NCBI GenBank assembly: GCA_937625935.1
Contig: OW569354.1
Span: forward strand, 248,001 to 312,000
DNA from: Tetramitus jugosus
Taxonomy: Eukaryota; Heterolobosea; Eutetramitea; Acrasida; Vahlkampfiidae
DNA length: 64,000 nucleotides
Direction: 5' to 3'
The notes below the pieces were generated by a model. That model saw only the letters and a list, made by a program, of their open reading frames with translations, was not told the origin of the DNA and made no database searches. The position numbers and the translations under genes were made by a program. Below, one piece after another: positions 19,083 through 29,100 of the stretch; position 1 is the first letter of the stretch; each line of letters starts with the position of its first letter.

Positions 19083-19909
19083 GTTGTTATTATTATTAGT
19101 AGTATGATTAGTATGATTAGTAGTAGTAGATACAGAGGAATCAAAGTGAGAAAAGCAAAGATTCAACTGCTCGCACAACTCTACCATAAACTTTTTGGAG
19201 CAACCATAGCCACTCAACTGATCAGTCAACGTCTCCACAATACTGCACTTTTTCCTCTTGTGCCTCGATATGATACTGCTCCATCGTTTCCACAAATTGT
19301 TGAATATCCATGCGTGCAACTCTCCATTCAACCAATCAATGTCATGAGAGGGATCGTAGCCCATGGTGACTTGTCCCTTCTCATCCGTTGTTCCACTCAC
19401 ATCCACCACATGGATCAACACGTGTGCATGTCTCAAATCATCTAGGAATTGATTGCCGAGACCTAGTCCTTCCGATGCACCTGGTATGAGACCTGCGACA
19501 TCTAGTAGTTCAACTGGAATGTAACGTGTACCGTCAACACACTTTCCATGATTTGGTCTGCAGTAGGGTTGGAAGAGTGGGAATTGAGAACAGGCACAGC
19601 GTGTTCGATAGAGATGAACACCACGGTTCGGTGCAATGGTAGTGAATGGATAGTTGCCTACTTTGGCTTTGGCTGATGTGGTAGCACTATGTTGGCAATT
19701 CACACATGTGAGTGAGTGAGAGTGATGAAATGTTGTATAATTGTCATAAAATTTACAATGATGATGATTTTGTATTATTATTATTATGATTGTGATTTTG
19801 TATGATGGTGCAAAAGAAGAGGCACATACTTGAGAAAGCTTGATTTACCAGCACTTGGCTTTCCGACGACACCAATGACAAGTGGTTTACTTTTGGAGGC
19901 GTGAGTCAT
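18195..19909 (-). CDS. YchF/OLA1-family GTPase of the yeast Ygr210c type
   Basis: Two exons, 19830-19909 and 18195-19686, across a 143-nt intron (GTATGT...CATAG), giving 523 aa. The join restores SFLNATTSAKAKVGNYPFTT across the splice. The P-loop is GKPSAGKSS (16-24), Walker B DVAGL, then GLGLGNQFLDDLRHAHVLIHVVDVSG and the guanine-binding NKIDM. Cysteines follow switch 1 (CACSQ...), as in the archaeal/fungal branch. A TGS domain forms the C-terminus (about 440-523). YchF proteins bind ribosomes and act in translation and stress; the Ygr210c branch is poorly studied. A poly-Asn insert (from TTA repeats at about 19051-19098) and a Gln run are lineage-specific. Confidence 0.92.
19051..19098 (+). 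repeat. TTA/TTG trinucleotide microsatellite inside coding sequence
   Basis: A near-perfect (TTA)n run with a short TTG block encodes about 17 consecutive Asn on the minus strand within the YchF-family GTPase. Similar tracts recur in other genes here. Its length is likely to vary between strains. Confidence 0.8.
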
Positions 19910-20310
19910 CTTTGGTTGTGTTTTGTTTTTGTTTTTTGCTTTGAAAAAAACTGCTGCTGCCTAACCATCATTTTATCAAAATGGAGAACGCAGATGGAGA
20001 TTGAGTTTTTGTGCCCTAGAGTTTAGTCAAGATACGTGGATACACTAGTGGCCCACTCTGATTATCGAGAACCTTTCATTGAAACTTCACAGTAACTGTC
20101 AAGCAACATTTATCTGAATGCACGAACAACTAACCCAAACCACATAATAGTTAGGAAATGAAAAAGATCAGGCCCTCTCTGGACATGAATTGGCATAGGC
20201 AGTACTCACATATTGTTTTGTTCAAAAATGGGAACGATTTTATCGACTCCTTGCAACTGTTCGGTGAATTACTCCGATCGGCCTCTCTCATAAGAAAATG
20301 GCTATCACGT
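19910..20310. other. Intergenic region upstream of the YchF-like GTPase and the tRNA
   Basis: About 400 bp. A run of T just above the GTPase start (19920-19950) is likely its 5' leader. No clear element or open frame is found. The stretch just 5' of the tRNA has no obvious upstream motif. Confidence 0.5.
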
Positions 20311-20382
20311 GGCCTAATAGCACAGCGGTAGTGCACCAGTCTTGTAAACTGGGGGTCCCGAGTTCGATTCTCGGTTGGGCCT
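20311..20382 (+). tRNA. tRNA-Thr (anticodon TGT)
   Basis: A full cloverleaf can be drawn by hand in 72 nt. The acceptor stem is GGCCTAA/TTGGGCC with one T-G pair. The D arm is GCAC..GTGC. The anticodon stem is CCAGT/ACTGG with loop CTTGTAA, placing TGT at 20343-20345 (reads ACA, Thr). The variable loop has 5 nt. The T arm is CCGAG/CTCGG with loop TTCGATT. The discriminator is T. There is no intron and no encoded CCA, as in nuclear eukaryotic tRNAs. Internal A and B box sequences for RNA polymerase III are present (GGTTCGATTC-like B box). Confidence 0.97.
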
Positions 20383-20385
20383 TCC

Positions 20386-20390
20386 TTTTT
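20386..20390 (+). terminator. RNA polymerase III terminator
   Basis: A TTTTT run starts 4 nt after the tRNA-Thr discriminator base, a typical Pol III stop. It lies 4 nt before the stop codon of the minus-strand gene that ends at 20394. Confidence 0.8.
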
Positions 20391-20393
20391 AAT

Positions 20394-21059
20394 TTAGAGG
20401 TGGAGCACTGCGAATACAACGGCAGCGAAGAGTGTAATGAACGGGGAAATCGACACTTTTCGTCCAGAACTTGATTGTTTTTGCTGTTGAAAGACAGGAC
20501 TTCCGACAACAGCAGCATTAATCTCTCCATTGCTGTCAACCAAGTCCTGATGAATCTGGGTGCTGACAATATTGTTCGCATCAAGGGAGGATGAATTTTC
20601 CCAACCTCCTTTTTCTCGATTGAAGAGTACAATATCCACATTATCGTTTGGAGACAGAAGATCCACCGCCTTGTAAAAGTAAATGAGCAGTCCCGTGAAT
20701 TGAGATGTAATGTTCAATGTGGTAAAACGAACAAATATCAAGTTCATGTTTCCAGGAGGTTTCGAGTCAGGAAATGGATTCTCTTCGAGTACATCAACTT
20801 TGAATGTGAAAGCTTGAGCAGATGGTAGGAGATCGACCTCCAAAAATCTGTTTTCTCTACCTGTCGAGAATTGATAACGAGCAACAACGAGCAAGGGAAC
20901 AAAATCGATGAACACACCTAGTGATGTTGGGGTAACATCACCTGGAAGCGGAGGACTGGTAATGGCGACGGTTGTTTTTGGGATACCCCAGTTCATAGCC
21001 AGTAATAGAATGAAGGAGAACAGTAAAAGAGGTATGAGGGGCCGTTTATGATTCATCAT
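20394..21059 (-). CDS. Secreted, possibly GPI-anchored protein of unknown function
   Basis: 221 aa from the ATG at 21059. I chose this start because it places a clear signal peptide first (MMNHKRPLIPLLLFSFILLL). A longer in-frame start at 21308 would bury it. The mature part is rich in beta-type sequence, with sequons (NIT, NSS) and no cysteines in the core. The C-terminus has a small-residue Ser/Gly patch (SSSGRK) followed by a hydrophobic tail (ISPFITLFAAVVFAVLHL) and nothing after it, as expected for GPI attachment. No family is recognised. The tRNA-Thr gene ends 11 nt past its stop codon on the opposite strand, so the 3' UTR must run across the tRNA. Confidence 0.55.
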   Translation of the reverse strand: MMNHKRPLIPLLLFSFILLLAMNWGIPKTTVAITSPPLPGDVTPTSLGVFIDFVPLLVVARYQFSTGRENRFLEVDLLPSAQAFTFKVDVLEENPFPDSKPPGNMNLIFVRFTTLNITSQFTGLLIYFYKAVDLLSPNDNVDIVLFNREKGGWENSSSLDANNIVSTQIHQDLVDSNGEINAAVVGSPVFQQQKQSSSGRKVSISPFITLFAAVVFAVLHL

Positions 21060-21405
21060 CTTCTCGTAGGCGTTATGAAAGAAGAGGAGCGAACTTGGTT
21101 TTTTCTTGGTTGATGGTTCAGACAGCGGTGTGAGTTGAGTTGACTGCACCAACTGATCCCATCTTATATTTATCCAAAAATTTTTGTATTGTAAAGTATT
21201 CTCATTGAATACTTGACAAGAACTCTCAACTGTCATAATTCTGTTCCTCATGAACAGCAAAGTAGAAATCATTTGGTTCACAGGAAACTGTACAGTGGTT
21301 TTATTCACAACGATTAGTTGATTTCTGATGTGTGATCTACATCTGAGGTCTCATTCCCTCTTCACCAAATGGATCACACATCAAGACAGGTTGGTTTGAG
21401 ACCGT
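21060..21405. other. Region between the GPI-like gene and the Hsp20 gene
   Basis: 346 bp. The left 250 bp remain open in the frame of the gene at 20394-21059 up to an upstream ATG at 21308, so some of it could be coding if the longer start is used. The rest is the 3' flank of the Hsp20 gene. Nothing else is seen. Confidence 0.4.
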
Positions 21406-21921
21406 CTAGGCATTGCTTTTAACTTCACCAACTTGAATGTTTCTAACTCTCTTGTTCTCCCTTTGTTCCATCTTGGGAATGTCAACTCTGAGCAATCCAT
21501 TGCTCATGCTGGCCTTCACTTGTTCCATGTTGACATTGTCTGGCAATTTGAAGCATCTGTTGAAGGATCCGAAACTTCTCTCCTTGTAATAATACTTTCC
21601 TTCATCGCGCTTCTCCTCCTTCTCAAACTTCTTCTCACCCTTGATGGTCAACATTCTCTTGTCTTCGTCCAAGTCAATGTTAATGTCCTTCTTCTCCAAT
21701 CCAGGCATCTCCGCAACCAATTCAAATTTATTGTCCAATTCCTTGAGATCGACCTTCATGGTAGCAAAGTTTGTGCCACCGGTGGTGGTTGCCAATTGTC
21801 CACCACCAATATCATTGAAGAATGATCTCTCCAAATTGTCCAATCTTCTCTTAAAGGTGTCCATTCCCCAGTCCCAGTCCATCATTCCCCATTGATCAGT
21901 GTTTCTTCTTGCAAGTGACAT
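21406..21921 (-). CDS. Small heat-shock protein, Hsp20/alpha-crystallin family
   Basis: 171 aa. The alpha-crystallin domain spans about 52-160: MKVDLKELDNKFELVAEMPG, the DINIDLDEDKRMLTIKGEKK strand pair, ERSFGSFNRCFKLPDNVN, then SNGLLRVDIPK. The short C-terminal tail contains IQV, an IxI/V-type oligomerisation motif. The N-terminal arm (1-50) is Arg/Asp/Trp-rich. It is an ATP-independent holdase that binds unfolding proteins in the cytosol; no targeting signal is seen. I looked upstream (21922-22200) for heat-shock elements and found only imperfect GAA/TTC arrays. Confidence 0.95.
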   Translation of the reverse strand: MSLARRNTDQWGMMDWDWGMDTFKRRLDNLERSFFNDIGGGQLATTTGGTNFATMKVDLKELDNKFELVAEMPGLEKKDINIDLDEDKRMLTIKGEKKFEKEEKRDEGKYYYKERSFGSFNRCFKLPDNVNMEQVKASMSNGLLRVDIPKMEQRENKRVRNIQVGEVKSNA

Positions 21922-22281
21922 GTTTACGCTAGTGTGTGGTGCTTAATTAGTGGTTAAAGTTCTATACAATGCTTGTTGTGATTGTTTCTTAGTCCCAGAG
22001 TTTCGAAGAGAAAACCATGGTCGAATTTATAGTGATGGGCGTGAAACTCTTGAGCAGATTGATCTCCGCCAATTTGTATTCCGAGGAATATTTTCACTCC
22101 TTCAAAACATTAAAAAAAACTTTGTCGCTCGTGATTCACGTTTTTCAGATCAGTGAGGGACCTTTTGAGTCCAAAACGATGAACAGTTAACCCAATCAGA
22201 TTGATCGAGTTATTTTGGTGAACCTAATCAGAGCAAGATTGCACTTGAAGAGATTTACGGAACTGACACGCTGTTCATTCA
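21922..22281. other. Hsp20 promoter and PI3-kinase 3' flank
   Basis: 360 bp. The part nearest 21922 is the 5' side of the Hsp20 gene. GGAATATTTTC near 22085 is a one-mismatch heat-shock element, too weak to call. No open frame with features is present. Confidence 0.5.
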
Positions 22282-25200
22282 TCAGTCTCGAATGTATTGA
22301 GCAATTTTGTGAATGCTTTCGTTGATAGACGGCAAAACACTGCGTATAGACTCTTGTACCTTGCCCCTGATCCACAACGATGCTGTTTCGTCATCCAAAT
22401 CCAACCTTAACCGTTCCGTTAAATAGCGATAGCCCTTTTCTCCAAATAACACAAATGTAATATCAAGCAACACAGTTGCATACAGACGCATGATGTTGAA
22501 TGCAGAACCAATCTTTGAATGGAGCTCCTCAATATTTGGAATATGGGCAATCATGTTCTTGTTCACTCTCATTGGCGCGACTGTGAAGCTGGGTTTGGGA
22601 TCGTCACCGAATATAAACCCAAAATCAATATGAAACAAATGGCCACGTTCCGTTATCAACAAGTTATCTAAATGTCTGTCACCTATACCTAGTAAAAATG
22701 TTGCGACACTGTATGCAGCCAATGTATGCACATAAGTTTTCATGTTGGCTGTCTTGTGCTTCGCGAAGAACTCTGCAAAACTTTCAACACAAGATAATGG
22801 ATAGCACTTGGGAACCATTTGCATCAGACCACTTGTAGGACCAGTCGGTATCACTTCATACAGAGTTTCATCCATAAAAAAGTTAATTCCCTGAGACTTC
22901 CATATATAATCCATGACTTTGAACATGAGAACCACATTGCGATCCTGCCGTAAATCATCACCACACTTGAATATAAAGTTTCTTTGCTCACCATCAGCAG
23001 CAATGAAAGGAATAAGCAATGGAGAGGTCGCTGATTTGAATATGGACGCCGAACGGCAAGCAAATTCAACCATGTGATACCGTTCATTCTGTTCCTTGGA
23101 ATCTCCATCGAACAAAAGACATGGTAAAGCCAGTGGTGCATCCTTTGAGAAGATTTCTGCCCAGTTGTAAAATTTGCCCTCCATACGAGAGCTAGGTGAA
23201 TCAGAATTGAGAACAACTTTGAGCTGTGAAATCTTTTCCTTTCTGTCCAAGTCACGTGCATTTGGATTTTTTGCATTGTTGATACCCTTTGCAAAGTTTG
23301 CAGCCATTTTTGTTAGATTTTCAACCAACTTATTCTGTTGCATAAACAACTTTAAGTACGAAGCATCAATAGATGTATCACCCATTAGCTTGAGCATGTA
23401 TGATCGTATAAGACTAGATTCCGATATAGAACAGTACCATAGCATATTGTTATGCAACGCTATGGATTGGCGGCATCTCTCATGTAGCAGAGGAAATAAA
23501 TCAGGGAAAGACTCAATCAGACAAACCACAGGAGCAAACAGAAACTGTAGATCTTTGTTGTTGACTCTTGTCCGAAATATGGTTTCAATGAGCGGAAGCA
23601 TGATTGCATAACGTATCTGAGTTTCATATTGAAAGTTCGAAAGAGACCTTCGAGATTTTCGCGTTCCATCTTCAGATTTATCATCGATTGATGAGTGTGG
23701 TTTCTGGCATAGTAATGCTGTGTGGGCATGATTGTTATCAAATGAGTTAGCTTCTATCGCGATGCCATTACAACAACTTAAAAAAGCAATGAGTGTCCGT
23801 TCATACCTAGTTCGAACACATGTTGAAGGCCAACAAATTCTGGCAGAGCTTCCTTCATGTCAACATATGGAGTCAATACTTCAGGCATCGTTAATAAACA
23901 GGCACATATCGTAATCACAAAGAAACTTTCTTCCTTCAGGAGAATAGACCTGTATTGTGTCAGAATGGATATCTGTTCCTCCGTTAAATGATTGGCATGT
24001 GTATACAGAGTGGATTTGATCAATTGGAGACTCTTTCGATAAATTGCTTGCTGAACTTGCTCCTCCGTTGTTGTTACTGGTTGTTGTTGTTGTTGTTGTT
24101 TGTCTCTTGTTGAATTTGACTCCAACACTGCAGAGTCCCACAATTGACTGCTCAATTGATCAAATCGTGCATGATTATGAAACTTTTCCTTTACACTCTG
24201 TACCAGTTTCATATCCATATCCAACTCTGTGCCCCTGCTCATATTGTTGTTCTCCAAATTCTGTCTGACTGACAATTGAGTTTCATCCAAGTCCTTGAAT
24301 GTTGTTCTAGGGCGGAAAATCATGAGCTTTCCTGCTTCTTCACAGTCATCACCACCATCACTACTACTACCACCACTGCCATCTTGTGATTGATTGTGTG
24401 TAATAGTAGTAGTAGTAGTAGTAGTATCACTGCTGTTCATCGCCAACCGAAGTGTAGTCTTTCGGTTGTTGTACGATGATGACTGTTGTGGCAATGGACT
24501 CTTGGATCTCTGCGAATGGTGAATATTCTTGTTATTAGTATTATGATTGTTATTATTATTATTATTATTATTATTGGTATTAATATTATGAATCATATTA
24601 TTATTGTTCGTATTATACTTTGTATTCTTGTCTTGTTTGATGGATGGTGGTAGTGATGAGTGATGATGAGATGTAGTTGTAGTTGTTGTTGTTGTTGTTG
24701 ATTGAAAGACAAGAGATTTGACATCTGTTGATCGTCTAGTGTCTCCGAGAGTAGAGCTCTTGATGGTTGGTTCAGAGATGAAAGGAGTGGTACCACTCTT
24801 TGTTCGACTCGTTAGAGTAGTAGAATAAGGAGAACTCGAAGAAGCAGATGATGGTGAGGATGACTGAACATTACCACCACTATTATTATTATTGTTCGAT
24901 TGATTATTGAAATGCAACACTTGTTGAAGCACAGTTTTTGTTGCATTGTTGGGTAAGCTACTCCGAGAAGTATTGTTATTATTATTACTATTATTATTAT
25001 TATTAATATTTTTTTGATAAGTGAGATGATTGGAAGATGATAATGATTTGACTAGTGGTGGTGGTGATTGTTGTGATTGTTGTTGTTGTTGTTGTTGTTG
25101 TTCGCCAACATGAATCATGACAAATGTTAAAAATGATTTCATTGCTTTTTCATTGCCATTGATCACATCACTCGAATTCAAATAGAGACACTCGATTGAA

Positions 25201-25904
25201 ATGTTCAAGTAGTGAGCCAATTGTTTCAACAGTGATTCAATGAGACTCATTACTTTAAATTTGTTCATAAAATGACAAGTACTATTATTACTATTAATAA
25301 TATCCTTATTATGATTCACATTGTTGAGCAATGTTGAATGACCAGTAGTATTAGTTGATGTTGTACTATTATTCGTGTTGTTGTTGTTGTTGTTGTTGTT
25401 GCCTTGTTCGAGTTGATCAATCAATGATTGTAGAAACGTGAGAAACACTTGTGGTGTAATCATTGCAATGGATGATATGGATGGTGGTGGCGTATTATTA
25501 TTATTATTATTGTTGTTGTTGTTGTTGTTGAATGAGCGAACAGAGTACTTGTTCAGTCGTGGTGTGACATCACTACTACTACTACTGATGCTGCTGCTGC
25601 TCTTGTCATCCATACTACTACTACTACTACTACTACAAGTACAATATCGATTCATAAACGAGAGCAAGTCATCGTCAGAATATTTTGCTGGTGATACTGG
25701 TGATGATGACAATGATGATGAATGACGCTTGTAATTATTATTATTCACAGTAATCAACATGGGAGAAGTTGTTGTTGTTGTTGTTGTTGGAGTGAGAGTA
25801 CGGTTCGTTGTTGTTGACGATGGCCCTGCTGTTGTTGTTATGATTGTTGGCTTATTTGTTGACAATGATTTATTGTTGTTGTGGTTGTTCAGGTAGGGTC
25901 TCAT
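22282..25904 (-). CDS. Phosphatidylinositol 3-kinase, class III (Vps34)-like catalytic domain
   Basis: Two exons, 23807-25904 and 22282-23753, across a 53-nt intron (donor GTATGA, acceptor CGATAG), about 1189 aa. The in-frame join gives VFELEANSFDNNHAH. No other acceptor keeps the frame. The kinase domain has the ATP-binding region (FKCGDDLRQDRNVV), catalytic loop (GIGDRHLDNLL) and metal-binding DFG (LFHIDFGFIFGDDPKP); the IFGDDPKP activation loop is closest to class III enzymes, which make PI3P on endosomes and autophagosomes. A helical region precedes it. The first 500 residues are Asn/Ser/Thr/Gln runs, and no clear C2 domain is visible, which is unlike standard Vps34. I chose the ATG at 25904; an upstream one at 26069 is possible. 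Confidence 0.85.
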
Positions 25905-26174
25905 TTTGTTTTGTTGTTGTTGTGTTTGTTCGAAGAAGGACCCAAACTTCTGCCAACCACAGAACAAGTCTAGCGGAGTTATCCTGTTTGAAACAATCAT
26001 TTTTTGCTTTCGGAGGGAAAAAATCGCAACTTCAAATTCAAAAATAGAGCGCCATGATATAATAAACATGACTGATCTATACCACCGCTTAGCTAAGTGC
26101 TCCTTATATGCTTTGTGTTCATGAGTTCAATCAAAAAAAAAGCGTGATACACACGATAGTTCATAAATCTGACA

Positions 26175-29100
26175 ATGTTTGAGGATTTAGCCAGTAATAT
26201 TCTCACTCGAATTCTGGGTGATTACATTGATGAGACAACGTTGGATCCCAAGTCTCTCAAGATTGCTGTTCAACAAGGTAATGTTCTGGTTCATGACTTG
26301 AAGGTGAAACCAACTGCTCTTGATGCATTTGAGTTGCCCATTGTAGTCACATGGGGTTACGTTGGTGAAGTGTTTGCTCTCGTACCATGGAACAGTCTCG
26401 GTTCTTCACCTGTCAAAGTACGCATACGTGATGTGTACTTGTGTGTTCAACCGAGAAAGTGTAGTCATTGGAACAGTGCAGCAGAGAAGGAGAGACAAAG
26501 AGAGGCAAAGAAAACTCGACTCAAGAATTATGAACTGAAGAGAATATCGAGATGGAGAGAGAGGTATGGTGATGGTGGTGGCGATGTGGATCAGAGCAAG
26601 AAACAAGATGATGAGTTGCAACCACCACGAAAAAATGACACCTTCTTGTCACGTATCACTGAAACCATACTGAACAATTTGCAATTGTGCATTGAGAACA
26701 TTCATATCCGGTATGAGGATACATCATCTCCTGATCGTCCCATCGTATTTGGTGCTCTATTGGAATCATTTGTCGCAGTGTCGTGCAACGAGGACTGGCA
26801 AGAGGTTTTTATTTCAAAGGTGCAGAATCAAGTGTACAAATCAGCGGCATTGCACGGTCTGATGGTGTATATGAATCGAGGAGATGGCTTCCTGTCTTCT
26901 TCTCACAAGAACCTGATTGGATTTCGAGATGCAATGAAAACCTTTGCAAAGGTCATCCCGGAAGAAAAGTTCAAACCAGTGTTTAAGCAAAAAAACATTG
27001 CAACGAGAGCCATTTTACAAAAGGAGGGAGCCGTCAATCCGAGAAACCCCAGATTGCGAGTCTTTTTGATGCCAGGGAAGTCATACATTACTCTAGATGA
27101 TACTCAATATCTCGATATACTGATCACAGCCGAATACATGTTGGCCTATAAAAAGTATGAGCGGTTTCGAGAGATTCGGCCCATGAATCTCGGTAACATT
27201 ATGCACAGTGCAATGTCGAGAAAGAGACTTTGGAAGTTTGCTATTACGGCAGCCAAGAAAACACTCGAAGGCCAAAAGTTCACATGGAACGATTTTGAAA
27301 CGAAGAAAAAGAATAGAGAACGCTACACTGAATTGTTTAAGCGGAGCAAGCACTTGTCCTTTATTGATCCCTTGACGGAGGAGGAAAGAAACGAGTTGGA
27401 TGATTTGGAGTCTGTAATGAGCACAAATGATTGTATTTTTGCAAGGAGAATTGCTGAACAACAATTGGAAGAAGAAAAACTGAAACACCCCGGATACTAC
27501 TATCGAACAAAAACGAATCAAAGTTGGTTAGAATGGCTGTTGGGTTACAATTATCAGAAAGATGCCGCATTGGAGGACCTGGAAATTTCAAAAGAACAAC
27601 TAGAAGAGCTGAACAGGGAAATTGGTTATGACGAGTCAGAGGCGACATCTTGGCGTCAATTTCCTCCTGATTATGTGCAAGCGCGATTTGAATTTCAATT
27701 GAACAGTTGTGTCATGACACTTGTGGACTCTCAATACAATAAGAACATTATCCGAGCAGAGGGAACCGATTTGCAGATCATTGTTGGAGTTAGAAACAAC
27801 TCATCGATTGTCTCTCAAGTCACATTGGGTGGACTTGTGATCAAGGATCACTACACATCCGATACCTATTATCCTCATATCTTATCCAAGTATCCAACAA
27901 GAGCATCTCGTGAACAGTCAAACGAAAAGAAAAACCTAGTTTCAATCTTGATTGAAACCAATCCTGTGTCAAGGGACACAGATTTGGCACTTGATATTGT
28001 ACTAGGTCGAATGAATGTGATAGTCAATGTGCCTCTATTCCAGAGGTTGATCAGTTTCTTCTGTGTACCAACAACAGTTGATCTATCATTTTTTGAGGAG
28101 AAGGCGAGCAAGACCTTTGACACTTTTCGACAACAATTGCGAGCTCAACTGTCATCAGCTCTTCAGAATCGAGTCAGTTATGAGCTGTATATGAAAATTG
28201 AAGCGCCAGCATTTATTATTCCAACGGAACCAAAGAGTAAATCAAAGCCTATCTTGATGATCGATTTTGGTATCTTAGCAATCAAGAGCATGACAAATCA
28301 TTTCTCACGAAAACAAAGAGTATTGCGCGGTATTGAGACTGAGGATGACATGTACGATGATTTTTCTCTCAACTTTCAAGGGATTCAAGTATCAATGATT
28401 AATTATCAACAGCTGAAACGAGAACAGTTCATTCGGGAGTCTGATACACAGATATTGGAGAAGGTTTCTGCTCAACTTCTCCTCCAAATTTTGATTACGG
28501 ACAACACAGAGTTCCCCATAACTAAATTAACTGCAGAAACTGAGAAGAAAATTGATGCAAGTTTGTCTCCGCAAAAGTTAAAAACGATCATGGAGGCAGT
28601 GAATAACTTAATACAACTGGCATCGATGCCATCCGGCACAAGATACACATCGCTTCTTGCGGATGGATACTTGAAAATTCGTGATGCTGGCCATGACAAA
28701 CTCTTTAAGAACGAACGATATTGGGTAGAGTTTCGCGCGGATGGAAATCTGTTTGTATTTGAAAAGAAAGGAGCTGAGCAGCAAATGGCCTCCTTTTATA
28801 TCAAGTCGTCTTATGTTGATTTGTTGAATTATACGCGTGATAGACGAATAGGCCGAAATGAGATGGTGCTTGTTTTGCCTCAAAAGAATGGAACTGAGCT
28901 CAAATTTATTTTCACCGCAGATGACCAGGATGAATGTGAGCACTGGTACAATCTATTACACTATTGTATTATCGTAAGTCATCACTCTGGCTCCATGAAT
29001 GTAAAAGAAAAACAAGGAAAAACAGAGCGAAAGAACAGTGACCAATTATGGTTTGCTCTCGATTTTAAAATTGCGTCCTTGTCTTTGCTGCTGCGTTACG

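Noticed and set aside
18795-19445. 216-aa plus-strand open frame with a poly-Ile run
   Set aside because: The run is the antisense of poly-Asn in the YchF-like GTPase; a shadow frame.
21060-21308. Longer start for the GPI-like protein
   Set aside because: It would place about 83 residues before a strong signal peptide, which would then be internal.
21922-22200. Heat-shock elements upstream of the Hsp20 gene
   Set aside because: Only arrays with mismatches or wrong spacing (for example TTCGAA and GGAATATTTTC); no clean nGAAnnTTCn repeat.
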